A stretch of DNA of 64,000 bases from Alternaria dauci (GCF_042100115.1 NC_091272.1:5518001-5582000), one strand, 5' to 3'. Shown: positions 22,701 through 35,724, counted from the first letter of the stretch. Notes: generated from the letters alone by a model not told the origin. A program made the numbers and translations.

Positions 22701-24091
22701 CTTGGGACGAATCGCTGCTAGGCCCCAGATTCCGCTGAGCCGTACGCAGCGGACGCATCAAGTCTCAGGCGCCCCAGCCACGATTGCAACTGCCGCCCAA
22801 AGGTTGTTATCGAGGACATGCACATGTCTGGTCCGCAGAGCCACACACTAACAGCCATAGTACACTCTCGTGACAAAGATCTTGCAACTTGCTGCAACTA
22901 CACCCCTCGTGCGTTTGAGCTAACTGCCTAGCATCAGCGGGCTTGATCCGTATAGATCATGCACTTGCTGATGATTTGAGATGGGTTTGCATTCGTGGCG
23001 GTCAGTCGATATGCATTTGGACATGCCTATTCTATCTTTTAAAGTTGGTGAGCTGGCATTGGCACATGTCCACTGTGGCTACGACGGATGCGGAAAGACA
23101 TGTCAAGTTGTGCAATCATCAGCAATACTCGCAGTGGAAGATCTCCACCAGCACCTCGATAAGATTTGGAAAGCATTCCTTATCCGCTGCGGCAATAAAA
23201 AACCTCCTTGCCTGCATCCATCACTGCTAACTACCGTCCGGTGACACCAAAAGGCACCACACAACTCGAGCCAGGCGCTCTTTGTCTAATATCTATCGCA
23301 TCAGCTCCAAGTGACACGGCATTTGACGGAGGCTTGTGCTAGAGCTGCATTTGGCTGCCCTGGCAATCTTTGGAGCCGGCTCGAGTACCCCTCGTATGTG
23401 GCCAGATCCAGATCCACAGTGATTCTAACCCCGTGCTGGTTGCTGTGCGCGTTGGCCACAGTTCTCCACAATCACCCCGCCACGCGTATCGATTACTTCC
23501 GCACAAACAGCCAAGGCTCACGATACATCGGCAACTTCACCGATGGTCAGGTCAATCTGATCACCACTGTATCGTACACATGTCGGTGTGGTAGTATGTT
23601 CCACGCCGAAATCGGCGATCAGCCTACAACGAGCTCTTCAACTCAGCATGCGATGTATGGGCCTCATGCGAGCCAAGCGGGTATGATGTAGGCAGGCAGA
23701 TATGACTGGTTGCGCATAAAAACATGATCCCTGGACAAGAGATGCTGCATGACCGGTGTCGAGCGAGCAAAGCTCCCCGGGCATCATTGGCTCTGAGACC
23801 TGTGGGAGAACTATACTGACTCTGCTTCGAGCTAGCAAGGGAGCTGGTTCAACGCAGCTGATGCAGAGATTGATGCAGACATGTTGGCTGGAAGCATCCT
23901 CCCGTCTCGCCCTGACGAAGCGAGAAGCATACCACACCACCGAGACACGCCTCGTCAAATGCTTGGAGTGTCTTCACGTCACAAAGAACATGAGTTCACT
24001 GTCTCCTCAGAATTCTCACACAGCGTCCTCCACGTAGTGCACGCGTCTGTGGTTGTTGATTGGCTTGGTGTACGTAGTTCCCCAGCTCTAC

Positions 24092-24169
24092 CACGCCATA
24101 CAAGGAAAGGATCGAACAGCTACCCAGGCAACTACCGGAGTAGCGTTCGATCTTCCCTTGTATGGCGTG
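24092..24169. mobile_element. MITE-like element, copy 3 (shortest form)
   Basis: 78 bp, nearly one palindrome: the left end CACGCCATACAAGGAAAGG then ATCGAAC mirrors the right end, whose reverse complement is CACGCCATACAAGGGAAG then ATCGAAC. The short centre carries the unit core in reverse orientation (CTACCCAGGCAACTACCGG). It is flanked by a perfect 4-bp direct repeat CTAC at 24088-24091 and 24170-24173, a target-site duplication. It lies 216 bp past the stop of the P450 gene. Confidence 0.75.
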
Positions 24170-24385
24170 CTACCATGGTTCGCATCGCAGCGGCGTGAAC
24201 CGGCCACACTTAAAATTCGCCGTACGGCTACCGGCAGAGTACTTGCTTTTCCCATCGCGACTTCACGCTAAGATGTGGCTGCACGTGCAGTGGGTCAATT
24301 GCTTCTTTACTTCTTCGGCGGAGCATCAGGGTCCAAACATGTCTCACAAGGGAGGTAACACCCTTCAGCCACGGAGACCTCATTG

Positions 24386-26174
24386 CTACACCATCTTCCC
24401 AAGTCTAATCAGGAGCTTGTCGCTCTTGGGTGGCGCAGTATACGAATCCATCTGCTCGATGCCTGCGTCGTCAACGACGGTGGTGCTGTAATTTGAATAC
24501 AGCGCAGCAATGATGTACTTCATCTCTGCAACTCAGTCAGCCTCTACGACTAATGTCTTGGAAGCAGAACTAGCATCAGAGCTTTCCAGCTGGGAAAAAC
24601 AAAGGTCAAGGATCAGCACTTACGATATATCGCCAAGTGACTTCCAACGCACATGCGTCCGCCACTGCACCGAGTAAGTGTCACAGTTCAACATGCTTCG
24701 ACGAGCAGTACTGACCTTCCAAAGGCCCAAAACCACCGGCTCTCCATATCCTTCCGCTTCTCTTCGTCTAGCTTGTCCAGGTCGAGCCATCGCTCTGGCC
24801 TCCACTCGTTTGCGCGCTCGAACACGTCCTCATTGAGGTGCAAGAGGCCTGCGCTTGCGCTCACTCTTACCCCACCCGGAACATAGTATGACGCCTCTTC
24901 AGGGCCTAATCGGCAGCCTTGCTGAGGCGTGAAGCGTGGCTGTGGGCCTGGAATGGCGGAGTGAAGACGGAGCGTCTCCCAGATGACTGCGTGCAAGAAG
25001 GGCAGGTTGTCCACCGTCTTTGCATCCGGCAGCTGTGGTGCAGATGAAGGTACCAGCTGCGGCGATAGACTGAGCAGCTCAGCCCGGAGACGGGCCTGGA
25101 TCTCTGCGTGTCGCGAGAGCTCATGGACAACATAGACCAGTGTGATTCCAGACGTGTCAAACCCGGCCGCAAGATGGTCCAACACCTCGCTCGCAATCTT
25201 AGTCTGTAGTGTGTTGTTTCCGACCTCCTTCGTCGCTTTTGCCATGCTGTTTTGAAGCTGCTGGTACACCACAGGCCGGTCCTCAGTCTGTGCGTCGCCT
25301 TTGGTCGAGACAGCACCAGCACCAGCGCACATTCTCGCCGTCCACTTCTCGATCTCGCCGTTTGCCTCATCGACCCATGCTGGCGTTAATCGGTAGCCAA
25401 GCCACTTCTCCACGAAGCTAGTAAATCGCGGGAACTCCTGCGGCCAGAAGTTGTAGGATCGACGTGAATTGTACAGATCCAGAAACCATGCGAGCTGCTT
25501 TCGGTCATCGATTAGGTTCGAGCCTGCCTTGAGCCCGAAAATGAAACACGTCACAATGTCCATTGTCGTTGCGCTGAGCAGTGCGTAGATGTTCAGAACG
25601 CCCTTCTCAGACTCGCCAAACGTCGACTCTAGATGCGGCAAAAAGCGTCGATAGAGAATTGCAGACACCTGGCCCAACAGCGCGTCGCTTGCCGCGATGT
25701 TTGACTTGCTATAGATGTTGCTCAGCATTCGCTTCCTCTGCGAATGCGGCTTGTTGCGGCCAGTGGAGAACATGTTGTCAACTCTGCGAACAGTCAATAA
25801 ACGCACGGTCGGTCCCATGATGGTGCTCACCCTCCATAATTCGAAAAGAAAGCATACCAATTATACCCATCCTTGGCGCTGCTTTTCTCGAAACTTCCCG
25901 CATACACATCTCTTATCCCGCCTTTGACGCAGTTCACGCTGATCTCTGTTGGACCCAAACACACAACCGGGCCCAAGCGGTCATGCGCTGCTTTCAATGT
26001 CGTGTTCTCGATACCCCGCCAGCGCACTGAATGCATCCACATTGAAGTGAAATGCGCCAGTGGGTGCGCAGCGGGAACCTTGCGCAATGGATTGCGGACA
26101 TATTTGATAAGCACTTGAACGATGAGGATAACTGGGACAAGGATACCCAGGACGGGGAGCGACAGACCGAACAT
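24386..26174 (-). CDS. Cytochrome P450 monooxygenase
   Basis: Four exons on the minus strand: 26174-25831, 25783-24716, 24664-24624 and 24525-24386, 530 residues. A hydrophobic N-terminal anchor (SLPVLGILVPVILIVQVLIKYV) is followed by a Pro-containing hinge (NPLRKVPAAHP). Visible catalytic features: I-helix oxygen-activation motif AAGFDTSG (about 320-327), ExxR as ETLR (E384, R387), PERW region, and the heme loop FGSGGRMCVG with the thiolate ligand C476; this loop is only complete once the 51-nt intron is removed. The 41-nt third exon carries the heme cysteine. The enzyme would be ER-bound and need a P450 reductase; substrate unknown. An upstream ATG at 26333 would add 53 residues; I prefer 26174 because the length then fits the family. 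Isolated from other tailoring genes here, and flanked by element copies 3 and 4. Confidence 0.9.
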
Positions 26175-27251
26175 GGCAGTGTAACGTGCCACACTCGCCA
26201 GAAGAAAAGCAAGTGTAGAGGCGTCTTCGAGATGCAGGAACGCAAAAGAAAGGCTATACGTCAACGACGCCTTGCGAACGACAACTCGCGCGCTAGACGA
26301 TGTCCCGCTCATCGGAACATCCCACATCGACATCCCCGCAACACATCACTCTTATCAAGCTTATCTCATATCTGGTCTAACCGCAGTTGGACTAGTGGCT
26401 CAGCCTCATCCGTCGCTATCCAGCCACGCATATGATGGAAAATCGAACGCTCTCCATAGTTGCCTGTGTAGGTTATCACTATGCAAGGAAAAGATGGAAC
26501 GATCCCTTTGTAGCTGCCAGGTAGGGTGTTGGAACTTTCCTTTGTAAGACGTGCAGCCACAGCATTGTCAACACCGACCAAGTCTCAAATTCCGCGTTGA
26601 ACCAAGACATCGACATGTGTAAAGATCCCCGATGACGAAAAGCATCACCAACTACGATCGTCGTGGCCTAAACGTGTAGCATGCGGTCTTGGCACCCCGA
26701 CGGCGATGTCATGTTGCACAAGTCACTCCAGAGATGCAATGCAACGCACTGCGATGCGGGTAGGAGCCAAACCGGCGATATGCAGCGAGCATGAGGTTAA
26801 ATCTGATGCACGGCGGTGCTAGCCTTCTTTTTGACAGCGGCAAGCGGAGAAACGCAATATGCTTACACAGACCGTATGAGATCGACGGTGAGTGCATAGA
26901 AGATCAGACTCGGCGTGCAGTACTCGGATGAGAAGACGGACACTAGGGTGATATCATCGGCTTGCAATGACGAGAGCAGCTTGGAGTAACTCCTGAATTA
27001 TGTGCCTTCGGGGGTAAGGTGATGGCCTGTGGGTGATGGGTTGCACACTGAGGCACAACGTACCGGTAGATGCTTTCTGTACAACAGAACGTTGGGTGAG
27101 ACTAGGACCGGGACGCAACAGGCAGAGGCATGGGAAGGAGCCAGACAAGTTATACTCACGAAAGAGAACAGCTCAGTGGAATTGATTCACGACGTATACT
27201 CGCTCTTGCAACAAGTGACTACTGCCGCGTTTCTTCAACCACCCCTGCATT
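26175..27251. other. Intergenic: P450 promoter region with element copy 4
   Basis: Holds element copy 4 and the 3' flank of the GH43 gene. No other gene is supported. The stretch 26560-27250 has only short unrelated frames. Confidence 0.5.
26425..26553. mobile_element. MITE-like element, copy 4 (two internal units)
   Basis: 129 bp. The left end starts CACGCATATGATGGAAAATC and the reverse complement of the right end starts CACGTCTTACAAAGGAAAG, so the termini have diverged. Two head-to-tail units follow, with cores CATAGTTGCCTGTGTAGG and TGTAGCTGCCAGGTAGGG. A perfect 4-bp direct repeat CAGC flanks it (26421-26424 and 26554-26557). It lies about 250 bp upstream of the chosen P450 start, so it may sit in that promoter. 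Confidence 0.65.
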
Positions 27252-29353
<2,102 letters not shown>

Positions 29354-30153
29354 GCTGCCCAAATAGAGATAAAACATCCGTTTCAAATATCAGAATCCGG
29401 CGTGTACAACTCTGCACACAAACCATCGCATCCATGATCAATTATACCCTGCCCTATTCTCAAACTACGCTTCCTCCAACGTCATTCCATCTTCGCAATC
29501 CCCCGCGTTATTCTTTTTCGCGCTAGTCGAGGCCGCATAGCCTGCATGCTGTTTACCCGGGTAAACACACGCCAGATGGAGTAATAGCAGAGATTCCGCG
29601 ACCCCTTGCAGTCGCCAAGCCAGCCTGCAGTTGGACGTTATATGAGGGTTAAAACACAGCGCGTCGAATGCGGATGTGTGGAGATGTGCGCGTGTGGGGC
29701 ACCGGGTAAAGTTGAAGGCCCGTTGGGAGTGGAAGAGTGGAAGAGGAGGAGCGGAGGTGAAGGGTTACGAGGTTCGGAGGAAAGAGGGCCGAGGAGACGT
29801 CATTTTTGGGTTGTCCTTGGGCCATCGCGACAACAGAACAACAACGGGAATGGAGGAACAGCGACATATATACCTGATGTGGAGATCTAGCATAGAATCA
29901 TGGCGAGATGAGGCATAGAAGATGGTCCCTCTGGATTATGTATTGAATTCATGTTGATAAACGCCCCTCGCTATCCGGTCCCAAGGTATCTCCGTTATGC
30001 ATGCCAACGATTAAATAAAAGAACTAGTGGTACATGAATCGAAAACACAAAATGTTGCGCTGAACAGAAAAATATCAGACCCTTACCATGAGTGGGTTTA
30101 GTTGACACCGACAAGAATACAACGCGGAAGAAAGCCCCAGCGCTCAACACCCA
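29354..30153. other. Intergenic: GH43 promoter and acetyltransferase 3' flank
   Basis: No gene is supported. A near-palindromic CCCGGGTAAACA stretch lies near 29558. Frames at 29606-29918 are Arg/Gly-rich and unconvincing. Confidence 0.45.
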
Positions 30154-33100
30154 TCACGCATCTTGCATGATAATATCATCGTCTTCCTCGCCCTCAGCAT
30201 CAACATCCATATCGCCCTCTTCGTCGTCGTAATCGCCATCCGCATCAATATCCTCATCGTGTTCTTCTTCAATGGGCAAAGCTTTTCCTTTGCCTCGGAA
30301 ATCGATGCTTCCTCTAGAGCTAGCGGAGCTGCGTGTACTTCTCCGCCCGTTGACGACGACGGCTTTGACGGCACCTCCATCTTCGACATCCTCGCCATTC
30401 GTGACGCTTTCACCAAGTCGGCTTCGCGTTCTGCGCAGGGAGATGGTACCTGGTGTGAGGGTGCCGTTTGCGGAGGGTGACATGAGATTTTTGGCACCTC
30501 TGCTGGGCGACAGTTGGATCTTCGATACTGGTGCGGTGTGGATAGACAACGAAGTGTTTCGTACGCGGTTTGGGGTGCTCGTTCTTCGCCGTGATCCAAA
30601 TGGCCGTCCTGGTCGACGTCTCTGCGAGGGTTGCCCGGGTATGGGAGGGAAGATCTCGTATCGTGACGGTGGGATTGTCGGCTCATCCATATGCGAGCCA
30701 GCAAGCGCAACAGTAGAGCCATTTGCGACTGGCGTGCCAGGAGCCGGTGAACCACCGTTGACAGAGTCTTCGGCGGCAATAGTGGGTATGGCAGCCTCAA
30801 CGTCATCGCCAGTACCGTTAGTTTTTGCCATCTCCATTTGCACCCCCTCCTCGGGCGCAGGCTTTTCTTCTTCTACTTCATCGCGTTGTTGCACAGTTTG
30901 CAAGGCAGGCCCGTCTTCATACTGACCCAAACGACCCATGACGTACGGCGTCCATATCAGACATTCGGGGTTGATCTTTGGGTTGCCTGCAGCGTTGCAC
31001 TTCTCAATGTACGACTTGAAGTAGTTCAAGTCGAGGCGCAGCGCGTACTTTTTCGTGACAGGATCGCGCACAAGGGCTCGTAAGCCTTCCAGAGCAGATA
31101 CAATATCGTCCGGTGTCATTCCGGTGCGGTCTGAAATGGCAGATATGCTGATCGCAGCTTTTTGTTGGAGTAGTTCCTCACACAGAACGAGCCGCCAGTA
31201 TTTTCGATAACTCACCAGACCCATATCACTGAGCGGTTTCTCTGGGCTTCCAGTCTTCTTCTCCACACGGGTGAGGAGATAGGAAAACTCGATCAGATAC
31301 TGTCCGTATCCTTTGCGCATGTGGATGGGAAGTACCAGAATACAAGAGACGTTATTGAGCGAGCTGGGGCGCTTCTCTTTCGAAAAGTAGCCGACAAAAT
31401 GACAGCCGAAATTGTCGTTCTCAGTCATGACGTAGAACAAGAAGGGCTCGACATCGTAGTACAGCGTCTTGGAACCGAGAAACAACTTGGCGAGTAGACA
31501 GAGATTCTGGCAGTACACGGGATTCTTCCGGCCGTCAACCTCGAAGAACGAGTATTTCCCGTCGCGGTAGATCTCGTCGCCCGGAGGGTGCTTCGCTGGG
31601 CATTTGAGCTGTGACTGTCAGTATACGACCATGGGAAAGATCGGAACGCTTACCTTGTGTCGCCATGCGACGTAGTCCGAGTTCATGTATTTGAGACAGA
31701 ACTCGCATATGTAAAGCACCCTGTTCTTGCTGTACTCCTCTGGATATGGTGCCGCGTGCCAAGTGTCAATTTCCCATCCGCCAAAGTTGACGCATTTGAT
31801 CTTGCTTGCAGTGGCTGCTTGCTTATGCGAGCGCGCTGGTTCGGGAGGATAGAGTGCGGCCTGCTTCGCTTTCCACTCTTCCTCGGCCTTGATGCGAGCA
31901 TCGTCAAAGCGCTTCCTGTCGGCAGGCGAAGGGTAGGTCTTGGAAGTATCAGCATCCGCTTCAGAAAGCACGCCGCCGTAGGGTTTGCTCTTGGTCTCGT
32001 CAGGCTCCTTGTCCATGAAGCCTGGGAATGGCGTGGCATGCTGGACATGTATCGTTGGGTAATGCAGGACCTTTGGTGATTCTCGCGCGGCCTGTGCAGC
32101 CCGACGGTTCCTTTCGCGACGTTCTCTGTCCCGCTCACGCCGTCGTTCTTGCCGCTCCTGTTCGATCGTGAGGGGTTGGGCCTTCTTCTTAGGCTTGGAC
32201 GTGACAATCTGTTGGACTTTCTCGTTGTTGAGATGGAAAGCGATGATCAAGCTCATACCCTGAGCCTCTTCAATCCAGGCAAGTGGGCGTTTGTCGGTCC
32301 TCTTAGGTTGCCCGCGACGCGCCCGTGCTGGCCGTAAGCGACCAGCCTCTGACCCATTTTGCTCTGCTTCGCCTCCACTTTCGTGACCATCCGTCATGAC
32401 GCTACGAGCACTTCGTACGCTCCTCGATGGTGGTCTGGGTGAGACTGCAGGCACTGATGGTTCGGCATCTGAGTTGGACACTTCAGAAGGTCTCCGTTTT
32501 TTGCGTGTTTGCCTTGACGGCGCTGGTGCATCCTCGTCTTGCGAGGTTTTGCGTTTGCGCAGCGAACGTAGTCCATCTGCTGGTTCATCGGGAAGGATTA
32601 GCTCTTTGAAGATTGAATGTCCTTCGGGATCAACCCCACGGTGTGAAGGGAGTAACTCTTTGGTCAACTTGTTCAGGGATGAACGTCTCCGGCGTGCAGA
32701 AGTAGAGGGCTGTTCAGCCTCCTCTTCTTCCTCTGTTTCGAACTTTTGAATGCAGTCAGGGCAGCGCCAACGCTTTGCATCTACTCTCCGTTAGTAAGGC
32801 GCGGTTCCGGGCTGACAAGACCACATACCGTCATCGGAACTTAGCGTGCCATGCGTGCGGGCGCATTGCCGATGTGCTGCAGGAACAACATGTCAGCCAC
32901 CGAACAAGTAAAGTCAGACATTCTTACTACTCACACATGCCATGTTCTCCACACGAAGCGCACAGGAGGGGGTGTTCGAAATCCGGGCTTGGATCGTCGT
33001 CCTCATCTGCTCCGCAATATCTGCTTGGTTAGTTTCGGTTTTACTTTCCAATAGTTAGGATACACTTACACGCAGGTGTTGGGGTTGGTCGACTTGATGA

Positions 33101-33578
33101 TCTCATCCTCTTCACCGTCTTCACTCGCCTGCCATTGGTTCTCATCCTCAGAATCGGCATTGCTCGACTCCTCGCTGTTGCTGGACTTGGCGTCCGAAGA
33201 GTCTCTTGCGACGTCGTCGCCCTCGTAATCCTCCTCGTCGTCGGATGATCGAGGACGACGCTGGGCGATCTTGACAGCGCCAACTGGCTCTGCCTCATCC
33301 TCGTCATCGTCTATCTCTTCACCCTCAGCATCTACATCTTCGCCCTCGGCATCTTCGTCTTCGCCCTCGGCGTCATCCTCTTCACCCTCAGCATCGTCCT
33401 CTTCGCCTTCGGCATCCATGTCCGTTCCTTCGGCATCGGTCGTGTGGCCCTCGGCGTCAGGCATGTTCTCGGTCGCCGGGGCTTGTTCGTATTCTACATC
33501 ATCCATCTCATACTCGCCATCCGCGTCGATGTCTTCCAGATCGGCGTTGCCCGCAGGCTGACCCAGGAGTTCCGCCAT
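30154..33578 (-). CDS. MYST-family histone acetyltransferase with PHD finger (Sas3/Mst2 type)
   Basis: Five exons on the minus strand: 33578-33070, 33020-32935, 32876-32829, 32780-31654 and 31608-30154, 1074 residues. Order of parts: an acidic N-terminus with repeated DAEGEED-type units (about residues 45-95); a PHD finger across exons 1-4 (C169 ... C221PDC224); a basic disordered linker; the MYST domain with its C2HC zinc finger (C573, C576, H589, C593), the autoacetylated Lys K637 in GSKTLYYDVEPFLFY, catalytic Cys C679 in SCILVLP, and the acetyl-CoA loop RKGYG (688-692); then a Ser/Arg-rich tail ending in acidic repeats. PHD plus MYST matches the catalytic subunit of NuA3/Mst2-type complexes, which acetylate histone H3 (Lys14/23). 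The start is the first true ATG; the open frame extends further only through a GTG. Confidence 0.93.
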
Positions 33579-34169
33579 GGCAAAGTTGACGGCAGAGGCC
33601 ACCTTAGAGGCAAGATAAGCCACCGTCGCAGTGCGCGTATAGTTGAAGTCCTAGAGCATCGGTCGCGCGAGTAATAGCAGCCGCGGAGGCTCTCTCAGGC
33701 AGTGGTTGATAAGCGCGTCGTGCCTGTGTCCTAGCGCGTTGTTGTGACCTGTGAGACTGTCCACCGCGTGTTTTCACCAAAAATTATCGTGAAATGGCCT
33801 CTACAGGCAGTGAATGATCGCAGTGAGGTGTTTCGGGCTCGTAGTCGCGTTGGCCGTGGTTGTGGGGAAGGTGGAGGTGCGCGACCTCAGCGGAGGCAAT
33901 TATTTCGGGGAAATGGCGGCTGCGGGTATCAGGTTTCGCGGTTCGTATGAAAGTGTGGCTCGGTGCGACACCGAGAATAATTGTCGCTCGTCAGGAAACG
34001 CCGTGGGCCTGGAATGACGCCCTTTGAAATGACACCCTTTGCGTAGGTCGGGGTCGCTGCCAAGGATGCACGCACGGCCGCACCTCACTTGACGCCGACG
34101 CACCTCCAGCCAGCACTCACTGATAACCCACCCCGCAACACCACAGCAACCCGATACACTACCGCAATC
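33579..34169. other. Divergent promoter between the acetyltransferase and complex I genes
   Basis: 591 bp shared by two divergent core genes. The last 60 bases are A/C-rich leader (CACCACAGCAACCCG). No further gene or clear motif. Confidence 0.5.
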
Positions 34170-34627
34170 ATGGGCGTTCCATTCGAGGCTCTGCTGCCCT
34201 ATGCCATTATGACGGGCGTAAGTAATTGGCGCGCCTGGGGGCGAGGGGGTGCTAATGAGGGCCTAGTTCTTCGCATTCAGCGCCGTGTCTGTCGGAAAGC
34301 TCAAGGAGATGCAGAACGGCGGAAAGAAGACAAGGAGGGGCATCGATGCATGGGACAGGGTGAGTTTCTGGAAATCTAGGCGCATTGGGAAGATGCTAAC
34401 TTGTGTACAGCAAAGTACGACCATTTCACGATGACCTCATGCGATATGCTTACGAGACCCCCAGTGATGGAGCGCGACCGCCGACTGACCGGATTCATGC
34501 GCGGACAGACAGACAAGCCGGTTGCTCCGGAAGGCTTCGAGCTCAACAACCCATGGAGGGTGCGTATGGACATGGTGGATGAATGGCGGGTGCTAACCAC
34601 GGACAGTGCGAGCAACGATTCATCTAA
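34170..34627 (+). CDS. NDUFA1: Complex I MWFE-type subunit (NDUFA1 orthologue)
   Basis: Four short exons, 34170-34217, 34267-34363, 34465-34559 and 34607-34627, give 86 residues, the size expected for this membrane-arm subunit of mitochondrial NADH:ubiquinone oxidoreductase. Signature: MGVPFEALLPYAIMTG, a hydrophobic segment FFAFSAVSVG, then RRGIDAWDR, MERDRRLTGFMRGQ, and GFELNNPWR near the end. Exon 2 must end one base after GTG (donor GTTTCT) for DAWDR-V-MMERDRRLTG to read through; the stronger-looking GTGAGT three codon positions earlier would break the frame. Two acceptors keep frame: 34464 (used here, matches the family) and 34410, which follows a good CTAAC branch but adds 18 residues. 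It needs transcript evidence. Confidence 0.8.
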
Positions 34628-34785
34628 GCCATGTGAGCTTCTCCCGCGTTCAAAGCAGAGCTGGCATACCTGCCCAGTACATTACATACCCAACAGCGAA
34701 TACATCGTGCTGCGAAAAGATCACATCAAACACGGCAGTTGTAGACATGCAAGCAATCAACAATTCTCAATGTTCAGTACTCTCT

Positions 34786-35724
34786 CTACTTGATCTCTGA
34801 TGGCAATCCCGCGATGCCGTCGCGTTCCGCGTCTCCAAACTTGATCCCAAAGTGCTCCTCGAGCGCAGCTATCCTTTCCTCCTCGCTCTTGAACTCGATT
34901 TCCTTGGTCTTCTCTCCTTTAATATTCCATTTCAAGGATTTGGCCGCCAGGCTCAGCTTTCCTACCAGCTCCCCGTCATCGCCCATGATCTTCTTGTCAG
35001 CTACAACCATCTGCGTGAAAAAGGTCTTCATGCTGGTAGACGTGAAATAGTTCATAACGGCGTAGTCCTGTGGCTGAAACTCCAACTCGCTGTACGAGTA
35101 CTTGATCTCCCAGTCACTGTCGTCACTTCTTCGGTATTCATAGACCCAGAGGCGCTGATTTGGGTCAGTGTTGCCTGGGATGTTGCGCCATTGGAGACGG
35201 GCCGAGGCAGGACGGATGTGCTTTTGAACAGCGCCAGAGCGCTCCAGAGGCATTGGCACGACTGGCCCGTCAGCCCCGAAGCCAACATCAACGTGGTATT
35301 TGGTGTCTCCGATCGTGACAAAGTTGACCATATGGGACCAGCCGGTCCAGCTGTCACCAACCCAGACTCTACAGCCACCAGAGTACACATTGAAGCCGAG
35401 GGAGTTCAGCAGCGTGCCGAATAGTCTGTTGTTCTCCATGCAGTACCCACCGCGTCCATTGTCATCGCCGATGATCTTCCTGAACAGCTCCTCGGGATGG
35501 ACAGAGATGGCATGGTGGGCGGAATAATGCAGGGTCATATTCTCAAAGGGTACCGCTACTAGCTGCAGCTTTTGGAGCAGCGCAAGGTACTCGAGCGCGT
35601 CGTTGGGAGCCAGGCCAGCCACATCGTATTTTCTCTTTTCTTGCGACAAGCCCAGGCGGGCAAAGTACTTTGCTATTTGGTCATTGGTGTATGTTGCGCG
35701 TGCGCTCATGCTGTCGACTGACAC
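34786..35724 (-). CDS. Arylamine N-acetyltransferase
   Basis: One exon, 312 residues. This cytosolic enzyme transfers acetyl (or, in some fungi, malonyl) groups from CoA to arylamines. The cysteine-protease-like triad is complete: C95 in GRGGYCMENN, H131 in GWSHMVNFV and D146 in YHVDVGFG. VPFENMTLHY near residue 58 is the usual N-terminal block. Length fits fungal NAT enzymes. A related Fusarium enzyme detoxifies plant benzoxazolinone derivatives; whether this one does is unknown. It converges on the complex I gene with only 158 bp between stops. The start is the first ATG; Met6 (MSARATYTND) is an alternative. Confidence 0.93.
   Translation of the reverse strand: MSVDSMSARATYTNDQIAKYFARLGLSQEKRKYDVAGLAPNDALEYLALLQKLQLVAVPFENMTLHYSAHHAISVHPEELFRKIIGDDNGRGGYCMENNRLFGTLLNSLGFNVYSGGCRVWVGDSWTGWSHMVNFVTIGDTKYHVDVGFGADGPVVPMPLERSGAVQKHIRPASARLQWRNIPGNTDPNQRLWVYEYRRSDDSDWEIKYSYSELEFQPQDYAVMNYFTSTSMKTFFTQMVVADKKIMGDDGELVGKLSLAAKSLKWNIKGEKTKEIEFKSEEERIAALEEHFGIKFGDAERDGIAGLPSEIK

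Larger units (their letters stand above)
19477..24385. other. Gene-poor stretch of about 4.9 kb
   Basis: No frame of convincing length or content on either strand; the largest (22124-22738 and 20755-21279) have Cys/Arg/Ser-rich random-looking products and no splice-linked extensions that I could find. Base composition is not strongly AT-rich, so heavy RIP is not apparent. It holds a diverged tandem duplication near 19554-19740, a GA-rich tract near 20341-20360, and element copy 3 at the right end. It may contain an old degraded insertion or non-coding RNA, neither of which I can show. Confidence 0.45.

Noticed and set aside
22124..22738. 204-residue plus-strand frame in the gene-poor stretch
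   Set aside because: Cys/Arg/Ser-rich, random-looking product; no start context, splice-linked extension or known domain.
24089..24172. TA target duplication for element copy 3, which would suggest a Tc1/mariner-type element
   Set aside because: TA flanks fit copy 3 but not copy 4; a 4-bp duplication fits both perfectly.
19477..24385. RIP-degraded transposon
   Set aside because: The stretch is not AT-rich and shows no run of TpA-rich decay or long repeated match elsewhere in the window.
34354..34470. One-base deletion (frameshift) in the NDUFA1-type gene
   Set aside because: An intact frame exists with the donor at 34364, so a broken gene is not required.
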